From assembly GCA_039619475.1 (NCBI GenBank), contig CM077115.1, positions 420,554,557 to 420,618,556 on the forward strand: a DNA stretch of 64,000 nucleotides, read 5' to 3'. This document shows, piece by piece, positions 20,285 through 33,420 of this stretch (the first letter of the stretch is position 1; every line of letters starts with the position of its first letter). Under the pieces are notes generated by a model. The model was not told where the DNA came from, did not search any database, and saw only the letters and a list, made by a program, of their open reading frames with translations. Made by a program: the position numbers and the translations under genes. The stretch is from Icerya purchasi. Lineage: Eukaryota; Arthropoda; Insecta; Hemiptera; Monophlebidae.

Positions 20285-21895
20285 TAATCCGTATAAGTCT
20301 GTTGCAGAAGTGCCTGGATAATCTTCAGGAGTGGAGCATGACAACGGGGCTACAGTTCTCTTCGCAGAAAACCAAGTACATGGTGTTCATTAAAAAAAAC
20401 GGAACCAAGTTACGTTAAACCAAACAATTAACAAGTTGGTTTTGCAGCATACAATGGAATATAAATTTCTTGGATTGTATTTCGACACAAAATTGACTTG
20501 GCGTAACCATATTTTTGCACTTAAGCAAATATTCCAGCCAATACTCAACATCATGAAAATGATGAGTAACAGGACCTTTGGGCCAATAAGTTCAAGCCTA
20601 CTTCGCATATATAAGGCCCTCATCCGTTCGAGACTCGATTACGGTTCGCTAATATACTCGTTAATATACTGGATACGACACAGAATGCTGGACTGAGGAT
20701 TGCATTGAAAGCTTTTCCAACCTCACCGACGGCTAACTTCCAGTATTTTAGTGGCATCCCACCACTCTGCTACCGACGGAAAATGCTCGCTGTTAAGTAT
20801 ACAATGAAGGTTGCTGCTGGTCATCAGCGGCATCCAAATCACATTCATATGCAAAAACAGCTGCAACAAATTGGACTGCAAAGACCATTGAGGTTGCTAC
20901 GTGGTATCATAAGTAGAATTCCAACAGTGACACCGCCGTGGAGCCAATTTAGCCCGAATATCTGCTGGGACCTATTTTCAGCCGACATTAAAACGAATCC
21001 GAACATGGAAATCCGTAAAGAGCTTCAGAACGTTCTGGACCAGCAGCCTAATTCGATTCTTTGCTTCACCGATGCGTCCAAAACCACATGTCGCAGGTGC
21101 CTATTCCATTGAGAAAAGGATATTTTCCTTCAGCTTGCCGAATATGTTATCGGTTCTTACGGCTGAGATGTTAGCCTTACTTCAGTGTTAACTGCAAATA
21201 TCGGAAATGCCATCTGATCAATATACGATTTTGACCGACTCAGTTTTAGCATTGCGGTACATTGAAGCGATGAACTCGACTGTGGTGACGTGGATCAAAT
21301 ACTGTTTAGCATTATCGAATTAAGTAAACGGAGCACCGGAATCTCTTTCGTTTGGATCCCGAATCATCGAGGGATAAATGGCCATGATATCGTGCATCAT
21401 GCGGCGAGAGGGCCAAACTAAACTTGTCTGCTGGCAATGCTAGGGGAAGACTTCGCACAGTGGTACCATCAGGAAATCCTACACTCATAGAATCAGTGGT
21501 TCCAGGCTCGGCCAAGTATACTTGGAAATACAAAAAAAAGCGTGGATGTTTGGCCGTTAATCATTGGTAATGTCTGCTCACTGAAGCTGGAAACAGCTGT
21601 CAACAGAATATACCTGGGCATACACGAATTACACATTCATGTCTGCTGGCCAGCCACCGCCCATATATGACATTTGCCACGCACCGCTAACGGTCCATTA
21701 CATTATTCTAACCTGCCAGAAGTATAACCATCATCGCGAAAATCAACTAAGTACAGATATTCTCGATGTGAACAACCTTCAAGCTCTTACACATTTTAAA
21801 ATTAAAACAAAAATTATTAATAATATTTAAATGATTTTAAATGGAGTAATAGTCGGCATTAACTACTCGTAAAATAAAATAAAAAAAAAAAAAAT
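20285..21895 (+). mobile_element. 5'-truncated LINE with RNase H (R1/LOA/I-like)
   Basis: Plus-strand blocks in order: LDNLQEWSMTTGLQFSSQKT (20315), EYKFLGLYFDTKLTWRNHI (20457), LLRIYKALIRSRLDYGSLIY (20600), the RNase H start ILCFTDASK (21056), ILTDSVLALRYIEAM (21226), SFVWIPNHRGINGHD (21344), and the end PPIYDICHAPLTVHYIILTC (21657). The zinc-knuckle first Cys is replaced by Tyr. Frameshifts occur near 20400, 20700 and 21085. A poly(A) tail lies at 21881-21894. Its sequence differs from LINE-A. A scrap resembling the LINE-A 3' UTR (CGCTGGCGGCCC) follows near 21925. Confidence 0.78.
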
Positions 21896-22171
21896 ACACA
21901 TGGCTTGTCTCTTGGATGTAGGTCTTTCGCTGGCGGCCCAAAGGGGAAAAAATAAAAATATAGTTTGTCTGATTTTTGATACAGTAACATAAATGAACGC
22001 ATTTTGCATATTAGAAATGAAGACGATTTGAACAAATTACTATAATAAGATTATTTGGAGATAAACGGAAAGTCTTTATTAGTGGAATATGTATGAGATA
22101 AACGGATGTGTGTGTGGCAGTATGAATGTGGCGGTTAGGTGCAAGTACGCAGGCGGTAAAGCGGAGAGAAG

Positions 22172-22738
22172 ATGGAAAGTAGTGTTGTACAGAGGACGAG
22201 ATTGTATAGGTATTTGTTAAAAGTATTATTAGTTGTAAAAACTTCGATAACGTCGGGCATGGTTCTTAAAAGAATTAACAGGGTTAAGAAGTGTGGAGAG
22301 GTAATTGTGACAGTTGTCGAGAGTAATGTCAGTATGTTTATAGCGTTAGGCGGTGTAGAGAGGACGGGTGGTGTTTTTGTAATTGATAGTGTTGTGAATA
22401 GTCCGTTTTGCGGAATAGTAAGTGGACTGAGAGTGTTGGCTCGTGGTGTTAAGTTTACGGGCCGGCTTCACCGTCTGCGTAAACTAATATTAAAAGGGGT
22501 ACAAATGTGCGTGAGTGATGCATGTGTGCGATTATCTATTTTGTCTGTTATAGGTTGCAAATGGCGTGTATGTAATCATGTGGCGGAATCTATGATTAGA
22601 TTACATTTACGTTTAACGATTAATCAAAATTCGATCGATTCTATTTTATATAAGCAAGGTATTAATCTAAAATCAGCGCCGCTGCGAAATCGATTAGATG
22701 TTAAACAAATTGAAAACTGTTTTTCGCATGCATCATGA
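22172..22738 (+). CDS. Candidate LINE ORF1 (188 aa), unrecognised
   Basis: An open frame of 188 codons sits 66 bp ahead of the ORF2 start in a GT-rich segment. I recognise no zinc knuckle, PHD finger or coiled coil. It contains five Cys in the middle third and basic patches (RLHRLRKL). Position fits ORF1 of a CR1-like element, but the frame could be fortuitous in the 5' UTR. Confidence 0.28.
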   Translation: MESSVVQRTRLYRYLLKVLLVVKTSITSGMVLKRINRVKKCGEVIVTVVESNVSMFIALGGVERTGGVFVIDSVVNSPFCGIVSGLRVLARGVKFTGRLHRLRKLILKGVQMCVSDACVRLSILSVIGCKWRVCNHVAESMIRLHLRLTINQNSIDSILYKQGINLKSAPLRNRLDVKQIENCFSHAS

Positions 22739-22803
22739 TTGTTTAGTTGCTGTTGAGCTTATCCCCTTCTTATGCAGAAAACCAATTCTGCTTCGGTGAG
22801 AAA

Positions 22804-25781
22804 ATGTCCTACTTAATAAATTACCGTAGTAAAAACAGCTGTAAGAACTATTCCCATATCAAAAATTGGACTGACAATATTACATCTGAATTAAATTATA
22901 ATAAAAATCATGTAGTTAACGAAGACATATTTCATGTACTGCATTTAAATATAAGAAGTGTACGACGAAATTGAGATGAATTTTTAGCTTATATTATAAA
23001 TACTCCCGTAAGTGTTATCATTCTGACTGAAATTAACATAGCTGAATACGAGTTAAAATTATATGAGGTAGAGGGGTTCGAGAGATTTGCTATTCAAAAA
23101 CCTTCGGGATATAATGGAGGAATATTGATGTTTGTTAATAATAAATTTCGATGCATAATTCAGGAAGCCGTAAATACTCCAAGTATGGACATGCTGATGG
23201 TTGACATATTCACATACGAAAAAACGCCATTACGAGTAATTGCCATATATAGATCTCCGAGTAAAAATGTAGGTGAATTTATTAAAGACCTCGCAATGTT
23301 ATTGAAAAATGAAAAAGATAACGATAACGTTTTAATTTGCGGGGATTTTAACATAGACCTATTACATCAAAATGTACAGGCTGAAAACTTTTTGAATATA
23401 TTGTACGGGATAGGAGCAGTACAGTTAATCCAGGGAATAACGAGAGAGGAAGAACGAGTAGATAGATGCACCCAATCTTGTATTGATAACATATTCATGA
23501 AATATGCTGCCTGTAAAGTCACTTCTGGAATCATTAACGCGAAAATATCCGATCACTATTTAATAGGTGTTGCGTTTAGTACCTTGAAAAGCAAATGGCA
23601 GAAAAGTAACATAAATCGCAAACTCGTTTTCGATGAAAAGAAAATACGTAGTGAAATATACAACTATAACTGGAACCAAATAAAGGGATTTAGCACGGCA
23701 GAAAACATATATGATTATATAAACGCCGCATTCAAAATCATTTACAAGAAATGTGAACTGGGTGTGAGTGAAGGTAGGAATGTAAACAAATATCATCCAA
23801 AAAAAGAATGGATGAATCAGAAGATACTTAATTTTATGAAAATTAGAGATCAATACTATAAACTTAGTAAAGGGAATAGAACCAGTACTCGATATAAGGG
23901 ACTCTATAAAAAATATCGAAATAATGTCAAAACAGAAATAAGGAAGGCAAAACAGGTGTTTTACTTAAGTCAAATTGATAGAGCAAATAATTCGAGTAAA
24001 AATATATGGAGAATAATTAATAATATTGTAAATAAAAGGAATAAAGTATCAATTGATGATTGCATTTGCAGGCATTTTGGAACCGACTCATTATTAGTGG
24101 AGAAATTCAATGAATATTTTGCAAAATCAGTAGAACAATATAAACATAAGTGTGATGTCCAGTTATTGAATTCAAATGATGAAAACAGGTTGATGTGTTC
24201 TTTTTTCATTCCTCCAGCTGATAATATACAAATTGAAGCAATAATAAATAGCCTAAAAAATTTCAAAGCACCAGGTTGGGATGGTATTAGGACTATGGAC
24301 ATTAAGCGAAATTTAGAGAGATTCGTTCCTATACTAACAAATATGATTAATTATTCTATAAAGAGTGGTATCATCCCACAGGGGCTAAAAAAAGGAATTA
24401 TTAAACCAATTTACAAAAAAGGAGCTCAAAATAAGCTGGAAAATTACCGCCCTATAACAATAATTTCGGTAATAGCGAAAATTTTAGAACATTACGTAAA
24501 TTGTCATTTAAAGAGTTACCTAGAAACAAATAATCTCCTTTACGAAAATCAACACGGATTTAGAGGAAAAAGATCCACCTTAACGCTATTAAGTAAATTG
24601 GGAAATGAAATAAATATGGGACTATCGATAGGGAATCAACTTATAATTACTTTCATTGACCTATCCAAGGCGTTTGACTTAGTAGATCATGATTTATTAA
24701 TAAAGGATTTAGAAAAGATTGGTATTACTAACAGACAGCTCCAATGGTTTACAAACTATATTAAAAATAGAAAGAATTGTGTAAAAATTGCAAAAAATGA
24801 AAGTAGGGATAGGTGGTTACAATATGGTGTCGGACAAGGAACCATACTGGCTCCCATTCTTTTTTTGATATATACTGACTCGCTTCACAAATATATTAGA
24901 AATGCAAAGGTGTTGCGTTTGCGGATGACATTGCGCTATTAATAGAACACAATAATATACAAATGGCGGAGAAGTTACTTCAGGAGGACGTTGATAATCT
25001 TAGTAAATGGGCGCATGACAGGAGGTTAGCAGTGAACATAAATAAATCAAAGATAATGCATATTCGAAACATATCCAAACTTGCTACTCATGAACCGAGG
25101 ATTATCATCCACAGTAACGAATGTGTCCATGATTTATATTTAAGGAACAACAGTCCAGTTTGTGCATGTAAACCATTAGAAAAGGTGCAGGATTTTAAAT
25201 ATTTAGGGGTTTTTATAGATAGCAATATGAATTGGAAAAAACATATACAAAATTTAAGTGTAAAAATCAGACAGACCATTCCAGCATTATATAAGATGAA
25301 ACAAGTACTTCCATATGAAACACTAAAAATTTTTTTTAACGCAATGATAATGTCTAGGATATTATATGGTATTCAAATATGGGGAGAAGCGAAGAAATCA
25401 CAACTTAACAAGATAACGAAATTGCAGAAAAGATGCTTAAAATTACTGCTTCCTCATGGGGGGCATTATAATTCAACATCATCATGGTGGAAGGTAAACA
25501 ATGAGATGTCGCCAAAAATGTATTATTATTATTATAGATTATTGGAGCTCAAAAACAATAATATCAGAATACCTTCAAGACCTAAAATTAGAGTGACGAG
25601 AGATCGAAATAAAAAATACTTTATTCAACCAAGGGGGACCAATTTAAGGATTGATAATACACAGCAGACAGTTCTAATTAAATTATTACGGGAAATTCCA
25701 AGTAATATATTAAAGGAGAAAAGATTAGGTGTGTGGAAGGAAGACGTAAAAAAATGGCTGATAGATTGGTGTGCAGATTAA
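22804..25781 (+). pseudogene. LINE family C ORF2: endonuclease/reverse transcriptase
   Basis: Starts MSYLINYRSKN at 22804. Endonuclease motifs: HLNIRSVRRN (about 22940), VIILTEIN, AIYRSPSKN (23250), ICGDFNIDLL (23335), SDHYLIGV (23550). Reverse transcriptase: FKAPGWDGI (24265), NYRPITIISVIAKILEH, FIDLSKAFDLVDHDLL (24653), GVGQGTILAPILFLIY, then the active site VAFADDIALLIE at 24912-24947. The C-terminal part runs from 24963 to the stop at 25781. Only two lesions break it: TGA at 22972-22974, and loss or gain of a base near 24910, directly before the active-site motif. An undamaged copy may therefore exist elsewhere. Confidence 0.85.
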
Positions 25782-26175
25782 GAAATTTTCGAGGATTCTT
25801 CTATTTGTACTACCATGTCGGTGACTTCTTTATTTCGCAAATTAGGTTCCTAAAGTTCTCATTGCTCAGCACAGGAACTACAACAGGTGCATGTAGATAA
25901 TTTTCAATAATGTAGCGGAAAAGATCTTCTTTCTTGTACATTAGTGGGTATGATTATTCTGAGTGTGACTGGTTGGTGATGTATAAGTGCTAAGTGTGTA
26001 GTTATAAGAAGTTACTGTACTAAATTAATCAAATTACTATAGTGATAAGAAATACTATTTTAGATGTATTGAAATGTTATTAGTTAATTGTAAATTTATG
26101 TCAAATAAACGATAATGAGGGTGACGGGAACTCACGAAACGGGCAAAATTGCCTTGTGAGACCCATAACTTTCTT

Positions 26176-26207
<32 letters not shown>

Positions 26208-26210
<3 letters not shown>

Positions 26211-27479
26211 GGGAGATTCCTTGTTAGTCCTCTGTCAGCTGTATTCCTAGACATTGAAATTATCGGATATGAGCGTTTTAAATAATATTTGTAGTTAATT
26301 TTTCTTCCCCGAGAAACCGAACAAAAAATTGCACGTTAAAAAAATAGCAACAAAAGGATAACCAACTAAACATGCTTCATTATGAAGAAAGGGAAGTCTA
26401 AAAAACGTTTTTATCTTATCTCTTTTGCAAAGTTGTCAGTTTGCCCTAATTTAAAGTCGTAAATGCATCGCTTATCTTCAATGCTAGCCACATACGCTAA
26501 AGAAAACATGAACCGATATACTCTGCATGAACAATGTATTCAATCGACCAGTCAGATATTAGACAAAATAATATGGTATACCGTAAAAACAGCACATTGG
26601 TACACCGAATATTCGAACCAGTTAGATGAAAAGAGTGATTATTTCTACACTATGTGCCAACGTCGCAGACAACAGTTGCGCTATGAATAAAATTCGGGAT
26701 AGACAAGAACGGTTAAGTATAATTCAAATAGTGATGAATTTTATGAAGAATAGTTAAAGAAATTATAGATGACCTCAAACGTAGCAGGAATCATCGTTTA
26801 ACAATTTTGGGGAATTTTCATAGTCGAACAGAAAAAAAAAAGACCAAAAAAAAATAAAATCTAAAAAAATGAGAGGGGGGGGATCCTGTACTATAAATAA
26901 TTTTAAAATCCGAAATAACAGTTTTAAGAAACGCAAATGCAATTCATTGGTCTTGCCTGACAAATTAATTATATGCGTACACGTCGGCGCACGAATATAA
27001 TTCAAAAAGTTTTAGTAAAAAAACAGTGCGAGAAAAGATCAGTTGAGCAATTTGTATGATAAAATTTTAATTTAAAAGAGTAGAAGATAGGAAACAGGAA
27101 GGAAATATGATTCAGTCTTTATTGGATACGACAAGAAACGGAAAAAAATTAGGAATAACCTGTGTTCAGGATAAAAATGGCGCATAGATTTTTGGAAGAC
27201 TGTAAAAGAAAAATAGATTAAATTATTTAAATATAATATAGTCCCGGATTATTATCGAGAACTATATGGAAGTAAAATAGGAGGAAATAGTATTGATTCG
27301 GAGTATGAAATATCAAAGAAGAGCTCTTAAAGGGAATAAAATGACTAAAGAAAACGAAATAACAAATGAGCAAATGAAATATACGCGGAACCTTGAGATG
27401 GTAGAGTTATTAACTTCCTTATTCAACAATATGTTTATTAATTTGTGAAATCCGAAAAATTTTGAAGAGTTCACAATAT
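26208..27479. other. Unassigned
   Basis: No recognisable coding or repeat structure. The 75-codon plus-strand frame at 26463-26690 matches no family I know. Confidence 0.35.
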
Positions 27480-27900
27480 ATAAAAAAAAAAGCGGATAGA
27501 ACAAAAATTAAAAACTGCACGATCTTAAAAATCTCTTCCAATCTATGAGATACAAAAATATGTTCAAGCTAGTTTCCGAAATCGGGTTTTTACAAGCCAC
27601 CTGCACACTAAATCAGTTAATAGAAAAATGTGAAGAAAACCAATATTGAACAAAAGCATTTGACCTGCTCAAAGAAGCGCTAAAAAACAAAGAGTTCCGA
27701 AAAAACATTTTGATAAAAGATCAGTATTCGGAAATGAATAAAATTTAACATTGAAAATAAGGCTAAAACAAGGAGACTCACTCGTCCGAAATTCTACTTA
27801 GCAATTCCGAAAGGAAATTTTTAGGAAACTAAAGTGGAAAAATAAGTGAATAAGCGCAAATGAACTATAAACCTTTTAGATGAAATGAAACAAAAACCTG
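27480..27900 (+). mobile_element. Possible heavily decayed reverse transcriptase fragment
   Basis: A segment near 27745-27785 reads LTLKIRLKQGDSL, resembling the 'GV(R/K)QG.PLSP' block of LINE reverse transcriptases. The surroundings are full of stops. Confidence 0.25.
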
Positions 27901-28227
27901 GCGTTGGAGATGCTCACATGTTCGCGATAAAACTGACGAGATATCCGAAATAGATGTATGATGCAACTCTTTACCGTAGGATTGTCTATTTTGTAAGATA
28001 AAAATTTAGTTGCAAAATAATATTATTACAACACTTTATTAAACTGACGCAGATTAAAAGATGATAGGCACTTGGCCAATAAGATATTGCACACAGTCGC
28101 AAATAATATTAACGAGTTACTATGAATAGATCAACTAGTAAAAATCTGTTAATGTTGATATTAACAACGAAAATTTTATTTACCGGTAAGTACATTTAAA
28201 AGTATGAAATCTTCTTCGATTTATATG

Positions 28228-28335
28228 CATATATACATAAAACATACATACATATATACATAAAACATACATACATATATACATAAAACATACATACATA
28301 TATACATAAAACATACATACATACATATATAATAT
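28228..28335. repeat. 23-bp tandem repeat
   Basis: About four and a half copies of a 23-bp unit containing ATATACATAAAACATACATAC. The YMYVC-type frames read from it on the minus strand are repeat artefacts. Confidence 0.85.
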
Positions 28336-29780
28336 AAGGGTAGGATTATTTTTATTATTATTTTCACTTTCGAAATACAAAAAAAATATCTAACCGGGTA
28401 CAAAAATTAACTAGAGTGACAAAAAAAAATTATTACACTTCGACGTTAAATGAATGTGGTCATGACCAAAAAAAGTATTGGAAAATGGTTAAAAAATTAT
28501 TGGGAAATAAAAATCATACCATTCGTGAAATAAATAGATGCAATGAAAGATTATCTGTTGATGGTCGAGAATTTGAGATCGTTACTCTTTTTAATAATTA
28601 ATTTTCTAGCTCTGTAAAAGATCTACTCAAAAATGAATGTTTTAACAATGAACCCTTCAAGAGCAACACACTTCGTTATTCGATTCTTTCGATTTTTTTG
28701 AACTTACAGAAAGAGAAGTAGAAAATCCATTGTGGCCACTACCTAATAAATTGTCCTTCGGTGTTGATAGTTTGTCAACAATATTAATAAAAAAAATTGG
28801 GTATTTTTTTCCAAATTATTATCTTATTTGTTTAACGAATCGATTAATGCAGGGAAATTTCCAGAAATTTTAAAAGTTGAAATAATTACTCCAGTCTATA
28901 AAAACGGTAATAAATGTAAATTAGGCAACTACAGGTCCATATGCATTTTACCTGTTATCTCAAAAGTTTTCGAAAAATGTATAAAGATTAAAATATTCAA
29001 TTTCTCGTATTGTAAAAACTTGTTTAGCACTAACCAATACGGATTTTTAGAAAGAAAAGGTACTGATCTCACACCATTCAAACATATATCACATATAACT
29101 GAGAATCTCGAACGTGGAAAATCCTATTTGGCGGTTTATTTTGATCTTCACAAAGCTTTCGATATAATTGATCATAAGATTCTTTTAGTTATTCATCTGG
29201 TTCCCGCGTAAGAATATATGATTGGTTTAAATCATACCTATGTCAAAGAAAATATGTGACAAAAATAAATAAAGTGCAGAGTGGATATACGACTCCGAAT
29301 TGCAGAGTCCCACAAGGAGTATTTTAGGACCAATTTTATTTTTAATATATATATATATATAAATGAGATATGTAATCTAAAATTCACCGTGCAAATATTC
29401 ACGTATGCCAATGACACAGTAATTATATTCAAAATCTGCAACAATTAGCTCAGTGCATTAAATTGGTTTAATAATAATAAACTAATAGTAAATTTAAATC
29501 AAAAAAAATATATGGTCCATAGCCATGTCCACCAGAACTAATGGAATAGTGCCAGGTTAGATTTAAATAGTAATTCAGCCATAGAAAAAATTAGTGAGAT
29601 TAAGTATCTAGGCGTAATCTTAGACTGTAGATTAATGTGGAATTCGCATACAAACTACTTAGAACAAAAACTAAGAAAGCTAAATTATATTTTTTATTAT
29701 CTGAGTGAGGTTTTCAGTGGGAACCACCTATACCGGCTATATCTGTCCCTTTATCAGCCACTTCTAATATACAGTTTAAT

Positions 29781-31350
29781 CAGTGGCGAATCCACGGGGA
29801 GGGGAAACAGGATACTGATCAAAGACGTACCATCGCTAAGTACAATATATTGCTACCTTAAAAACAGACGTGTAACTCTTCAAATAGGTAATCATAGTAC
29901 AAACACTGAAACCAATAAAGCTGCCCACAGGGTAGCGTTTTAGGTCCACTTTTCTGAAACATATTATTCAACCAAGCTCTACCATATGACAAGAATGTTG
30001 ACCTTTGCGCGTATGCAGATGACTTACTATTCATAATAACGGACGACACAAAAGTCAATCTCGAAAGAACAGCTAACAAAACGCTTGAGTTACTCGGAGC
30101 CCGGCTAAATGAAGTGAAGCTTAATCTTTCAGTTGAAAAATGCTTTGTGTCTCTTGTCACAAACTCCCTGAAACTAAAAAGGAAAAATATTAAAGTACTT
30201 TACGGGGGGACCACTTTAAAAGTAGTCAAACATTTTAAATACCTAGGAGTTATATTAGACAATAAACTCTCCTTTAAACAACACATAGACTACGCCGCAT
30301 CTAAGTTGGACGCTAAATACTCTCAATTACTAAAAGTGTGCAGAAATACATGGGGCTTTGATTACAAATACAGCCTTGTACTGTACAAGTCACTTGTTCA
30401 GAACATTTCACTAGACCTAGACATTAACTATAGATCAATCATTTTTACCATAAAAATTTTGAATATATTAACGATCATGTCTATTAAATAATGAACTTTC
30501 TACCTCCAATAAATCCTGATCAGAACAGTTCCTACATGCTAATCTACTATGACTTACATATAAAAATGTCACAAAAGACACATTAAAAACTATTTCATAT
30601 CCATATGGCAAAACTCATGGGAAAATATTAGAATAGGCTTACAGTTAACAGCTGACTTTTACACTAACTGCTCACTGACCACGAACACTTCGGATCCTAC
30701 TTAAAAAAATACAAAATTACTAAAGATGACAAATGTGACTGGGGAAAATGAAAACGCCAATCGTGTAATCTTTCACCGCAGTAAGTATGACGACATCAGA
30801 CATTTCAACATAAAAAAACACTTTGGCAAATAAATTTCAAAAATTCACGTTCTTAGTTTTAAAACCAAAATTTACTGGCAAAAATAACAACCTGCAATGA
30901 TTTGCATTACACAGTTTAAAAAAAAAAAACATTAAACTTAAAATCTACTCATTAAAACATATGTAGTTTTCAATATTAATACCCGGACAAGACAATCTAG
31001 TTTAACTGGTAAATCAAACCGAAATCAATCACACTTGCATCTTTCAGAGGGAAAAAAAATATATACATATATATTGTCTATTAAATAAGTACATAGTGCA
31101 TAACTCACCAGATCATGTAGCATTAAGTTTTTCAAACCCCGATACAAAAAAAAATAAATAAAAAAAAAAATTAAAGTTTATTACTTAAGTTGTAATAAGG
31201 TTCTAGGTCAAGATTAAGCCTAACGCGGGTGCTTGGCTTGGTACCTTTGTACGCAAATTCGTATTGTAAAAAAAGCACTATTGAAATACAGTTCTTAGTG
31301 GAAAAAAAAAATCTCCCCCCCCCCCAAATGTCTCTCTGGATCCACCCCTG
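29781..31350. mobile_element. hAT-like non-autonomous DNA transposon carrying a LINE
   Basis: The left terminus CAGTGGCGAATCCAC and the reversed right terminus CAGGGGTGGATCCAG match at 11 of 15 positions and run into G/C-rich tracts. The flanking GTTTAAT duplication supports a hAT-type insertion into the surrounding LINE. There is no transposase. Most of the interior is a second LINE. Confidence 0.6.
29815..31170 (+). mobile_element. LINE fragment nested inside the hAT-like element
   Basis: Reading across frames: YLKNRRVTLQIGNHS (29850), PQGSVLGPLF-like block, LCAYADDLLFIITDDTKVNL (30004), LKVVKHFKYLGVILDNKLSF (30217), and YSLVLYKSLVQN (30373). These are reverse transcriptase palm and thumb motifs. 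The 3' part is decayed and ends in an A-rich run at 31145-31170. Its sequence is unlike the host LINE, so it is a separate family. Confidence 0.65.
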
Positions 31351-32156
31351 GTTTAATGCACTGGGGCGATGTTGCGGAATATCATTTGGAATAATAAAAG
31401 TGTTTGCATAAAAAATAAGGATTTCAATTTGTATTGTAATTTTCATCATATTACGGTATTATATAAAACTCAGCTATTAATATTCCCACTTCAGTACAAA
31501 AATGAATTTGGGTCCTTCATTAAGTGTGGTGAGCTGTACCAAAATTTAATAAATACCATTCTAGAATGCAGGCATCTTATATGGCTCCATTACTCTATAA
31601 TCAGTCATCAAATTTTCTCCTAGATAATATTCAATAATCTTAAAAATTACAAAAAGAGACGTAAATGTTTATTACATCACCACTTTGGTAGTAATTTAAG
31701 TGTGTAAGTGTAGGACCCATTCATCACGAATTCACCATTTGCTTATTAATTGCAAACAGTTCTTAAATTTAACCATACTAGTTTCCCCAGTTACTTTTAC
31801 ATTTCTCTTTTAATTCATAATTGCAGTATACTTTTCTTTGTTCTTAATTTGTAATTCTTCATCCGCGACGAACATGACTACTTAGATGTTAATAACCGAT
31901 ATATAATACTTTTACAAGATTTACGGTTCTTCCGTTGTTTTATACTTGTACTCAGTAATTTAAGTTGTATTTATATCTCTTCTTTATGTTTAAGTTTCAG
32001 TTGCATTGTTTTAATTTGTTATTTTTAAGAAATCCCGTTTTCAAATTGTACTCCACTTTTATATTGAATTATCCCGTCGTTCGCGCAATTTCTGCCTATA
32101 GATGGATTTTGTAATAATAGCAATAATAATAATGAAAATTAAAAAAAAAAAAAAAG

Positions 32157-32989
32157 CATACTTTTTTTACACTTATCTACTAGATGAAACAAATGCAGAA
32201 ATAAAATATCTTAAGATTTATATTATGTAACCGACATATTTCAAAAATAGTGTCGAACGGGTTAATTTAAATTTTAAGTTAAAAAATTATTTACAAGTAA
32301 TAAATTCGTCTAAATTTATAAGTTTAATAATAAAAGTCAAAAATATCGTCGATAATGAAACGTTAATAATAAATAAATGAAATAAAAAATAAAAATAAAT
32401 ATTATGGATTACAAGTAGTAAGCGATTTGTATTCATTTTAAAATTTTCTCAGTACTTAGCGTCAGTTAAATAAATTAAAGTTGAAATATTTTAAAATAAT
32501 AAAACTTTATTAATATTACCGTGTTTAATATAAATGTCGTGTTCCGCAAATAAAAATTGACTCACATGTTCTCATATGACTAATAGCGTACGGTTGTTCA
32601 CTACAATATATACTAAATGTTGTACAATATTTCTGTGTCATGTATTATTTTGTATTACCAGATTTATTTTGTACTTATTTTTGAGTATTCTTAATCATTA
32701 ATTAAAGTTTTTTACGGTATTTTATGAGGCACACGATGAGCCACATACTGTGCAATAACAACAATCAAATAACACACCGACATAACAATAGCACATAAAC
32801 ACAGTGGAAATGCAGCCCCCGGGAAACGGTGTTTACATATCGGCAAATCATCCCATCCCCGATCGATATTAATGAATCCTAATCTCGGGTTAAAAAGGCT
32901 CTCTTCAGAACCACCGTCGACGAGGACAAATATCAGCTAAGGAAGTATTATTAACAAACCTTGTTTAAGTTCACAACGCTAACGTGCTA
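32157..32989. other. Mostly unassigned; a possible Penelope-like end near 32225-32400
   Basis: ATGTAACCGACATATTTCA near 32226, read in reverse, resembles the 'GAAACATGTCGG' phrase of the palindrome at 37.55-38.22 kb. There is no coding sequence. Confidence 0.25.
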
Positions 32990-33420
32990 GCGATATAAAA
33001 AACACATAGAGAGACAATGTCCATTGCTCATTTGTAGATTCCACAAAAAACACGAAAGTGTCTTGCTAGAGCTAAATATATGATGCGGAGGTAACCAAGA
33101 TCGAAACCAATAGTAATATCGAAGTGTCCTAACAGCCATAATTAATGATTGCAGTGTAGCATCAATATACAAACCGCCTAATGCAAAATTAGAATCTAAC
33201 AATGTACGGATGGAAAATTTTTGGAATCTAAGAACTGTTGTTGGAGACTTTAACACTCACAGCGTAAACTGAGGTTATACCGAGACTGATATAAATAACA
33301 AATTGTGGAAGATTGGATCAAAAGAAATTTCCTCAGACTAATCCATAATTCACTAACCGTATTAACAATGATCAATGAAAACGTAGCTACAATCTGTACA
33401 ATATATTTATTTTAGAATAC
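32990..33420 (+). mobile_element. LINE endonuclease fragment
   Basis: Frame-shifted pieces give SINIQTA/SIYKPPNAKLES near 33150, RTVVGDFNTHSVNWGYTETD near 33235, and a downstream WIKRNFLRLIHNSL block. They correspond to the Y.PP and GDFN.H motifs of a LINE endonuclease. Heavily decayed. Confidence 0.55.

Larger units (their letters stand above)
22100..26207 (+). mobile_element. Near-full-length CR1/Jockey-like LINE (family C)
   Basis: About 4.1 kb: a GT-rich 5' region, a possible ORF1, a long ORF2 with one stop and one frameshift, a 3' UTR and a 29-bp poly(A) at about 26179-26207. The exact 5' end and TSD were not found. A 3' fragment of the same family lies at 55588-55900. Confidence 0.75.
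28400..32156 (+). mobile_element. Decayed CR1/Jockey-like LINE, split at 29780/31351
   Basis: Left part: KYWKMVKKLLGNKNHTI (28470), ILKVEIITPVYKNGNK (28870), NYRSICILPVISKVFEKC, YFDLHKAFDIIDHKIL (29136), a degenerate YAND active site near 29405, and KLNYIFYYLSEVFSG with LYQPLLIYSLI up to 29780. The right part resumes at 31358 with a W-G-D-V-A-E-Y-H-like block, the usual continuation after 'Y-x-L-I'. It runs to an A-rich tail at 32138-32155. The break coincides with a 7-bp duplication, GTTTAAT, at 29774-29780 and 31351-31357. Confidence 0.65.

Noticed and set aside
28180..28403. CRISPR-like or coding repeat at 28.2 kb
   Set aside because: The units are contiguous 23-bp AT-rich repeats without spacers in a eukaryotic genome; the YMYVC frames come from the repeat itself.
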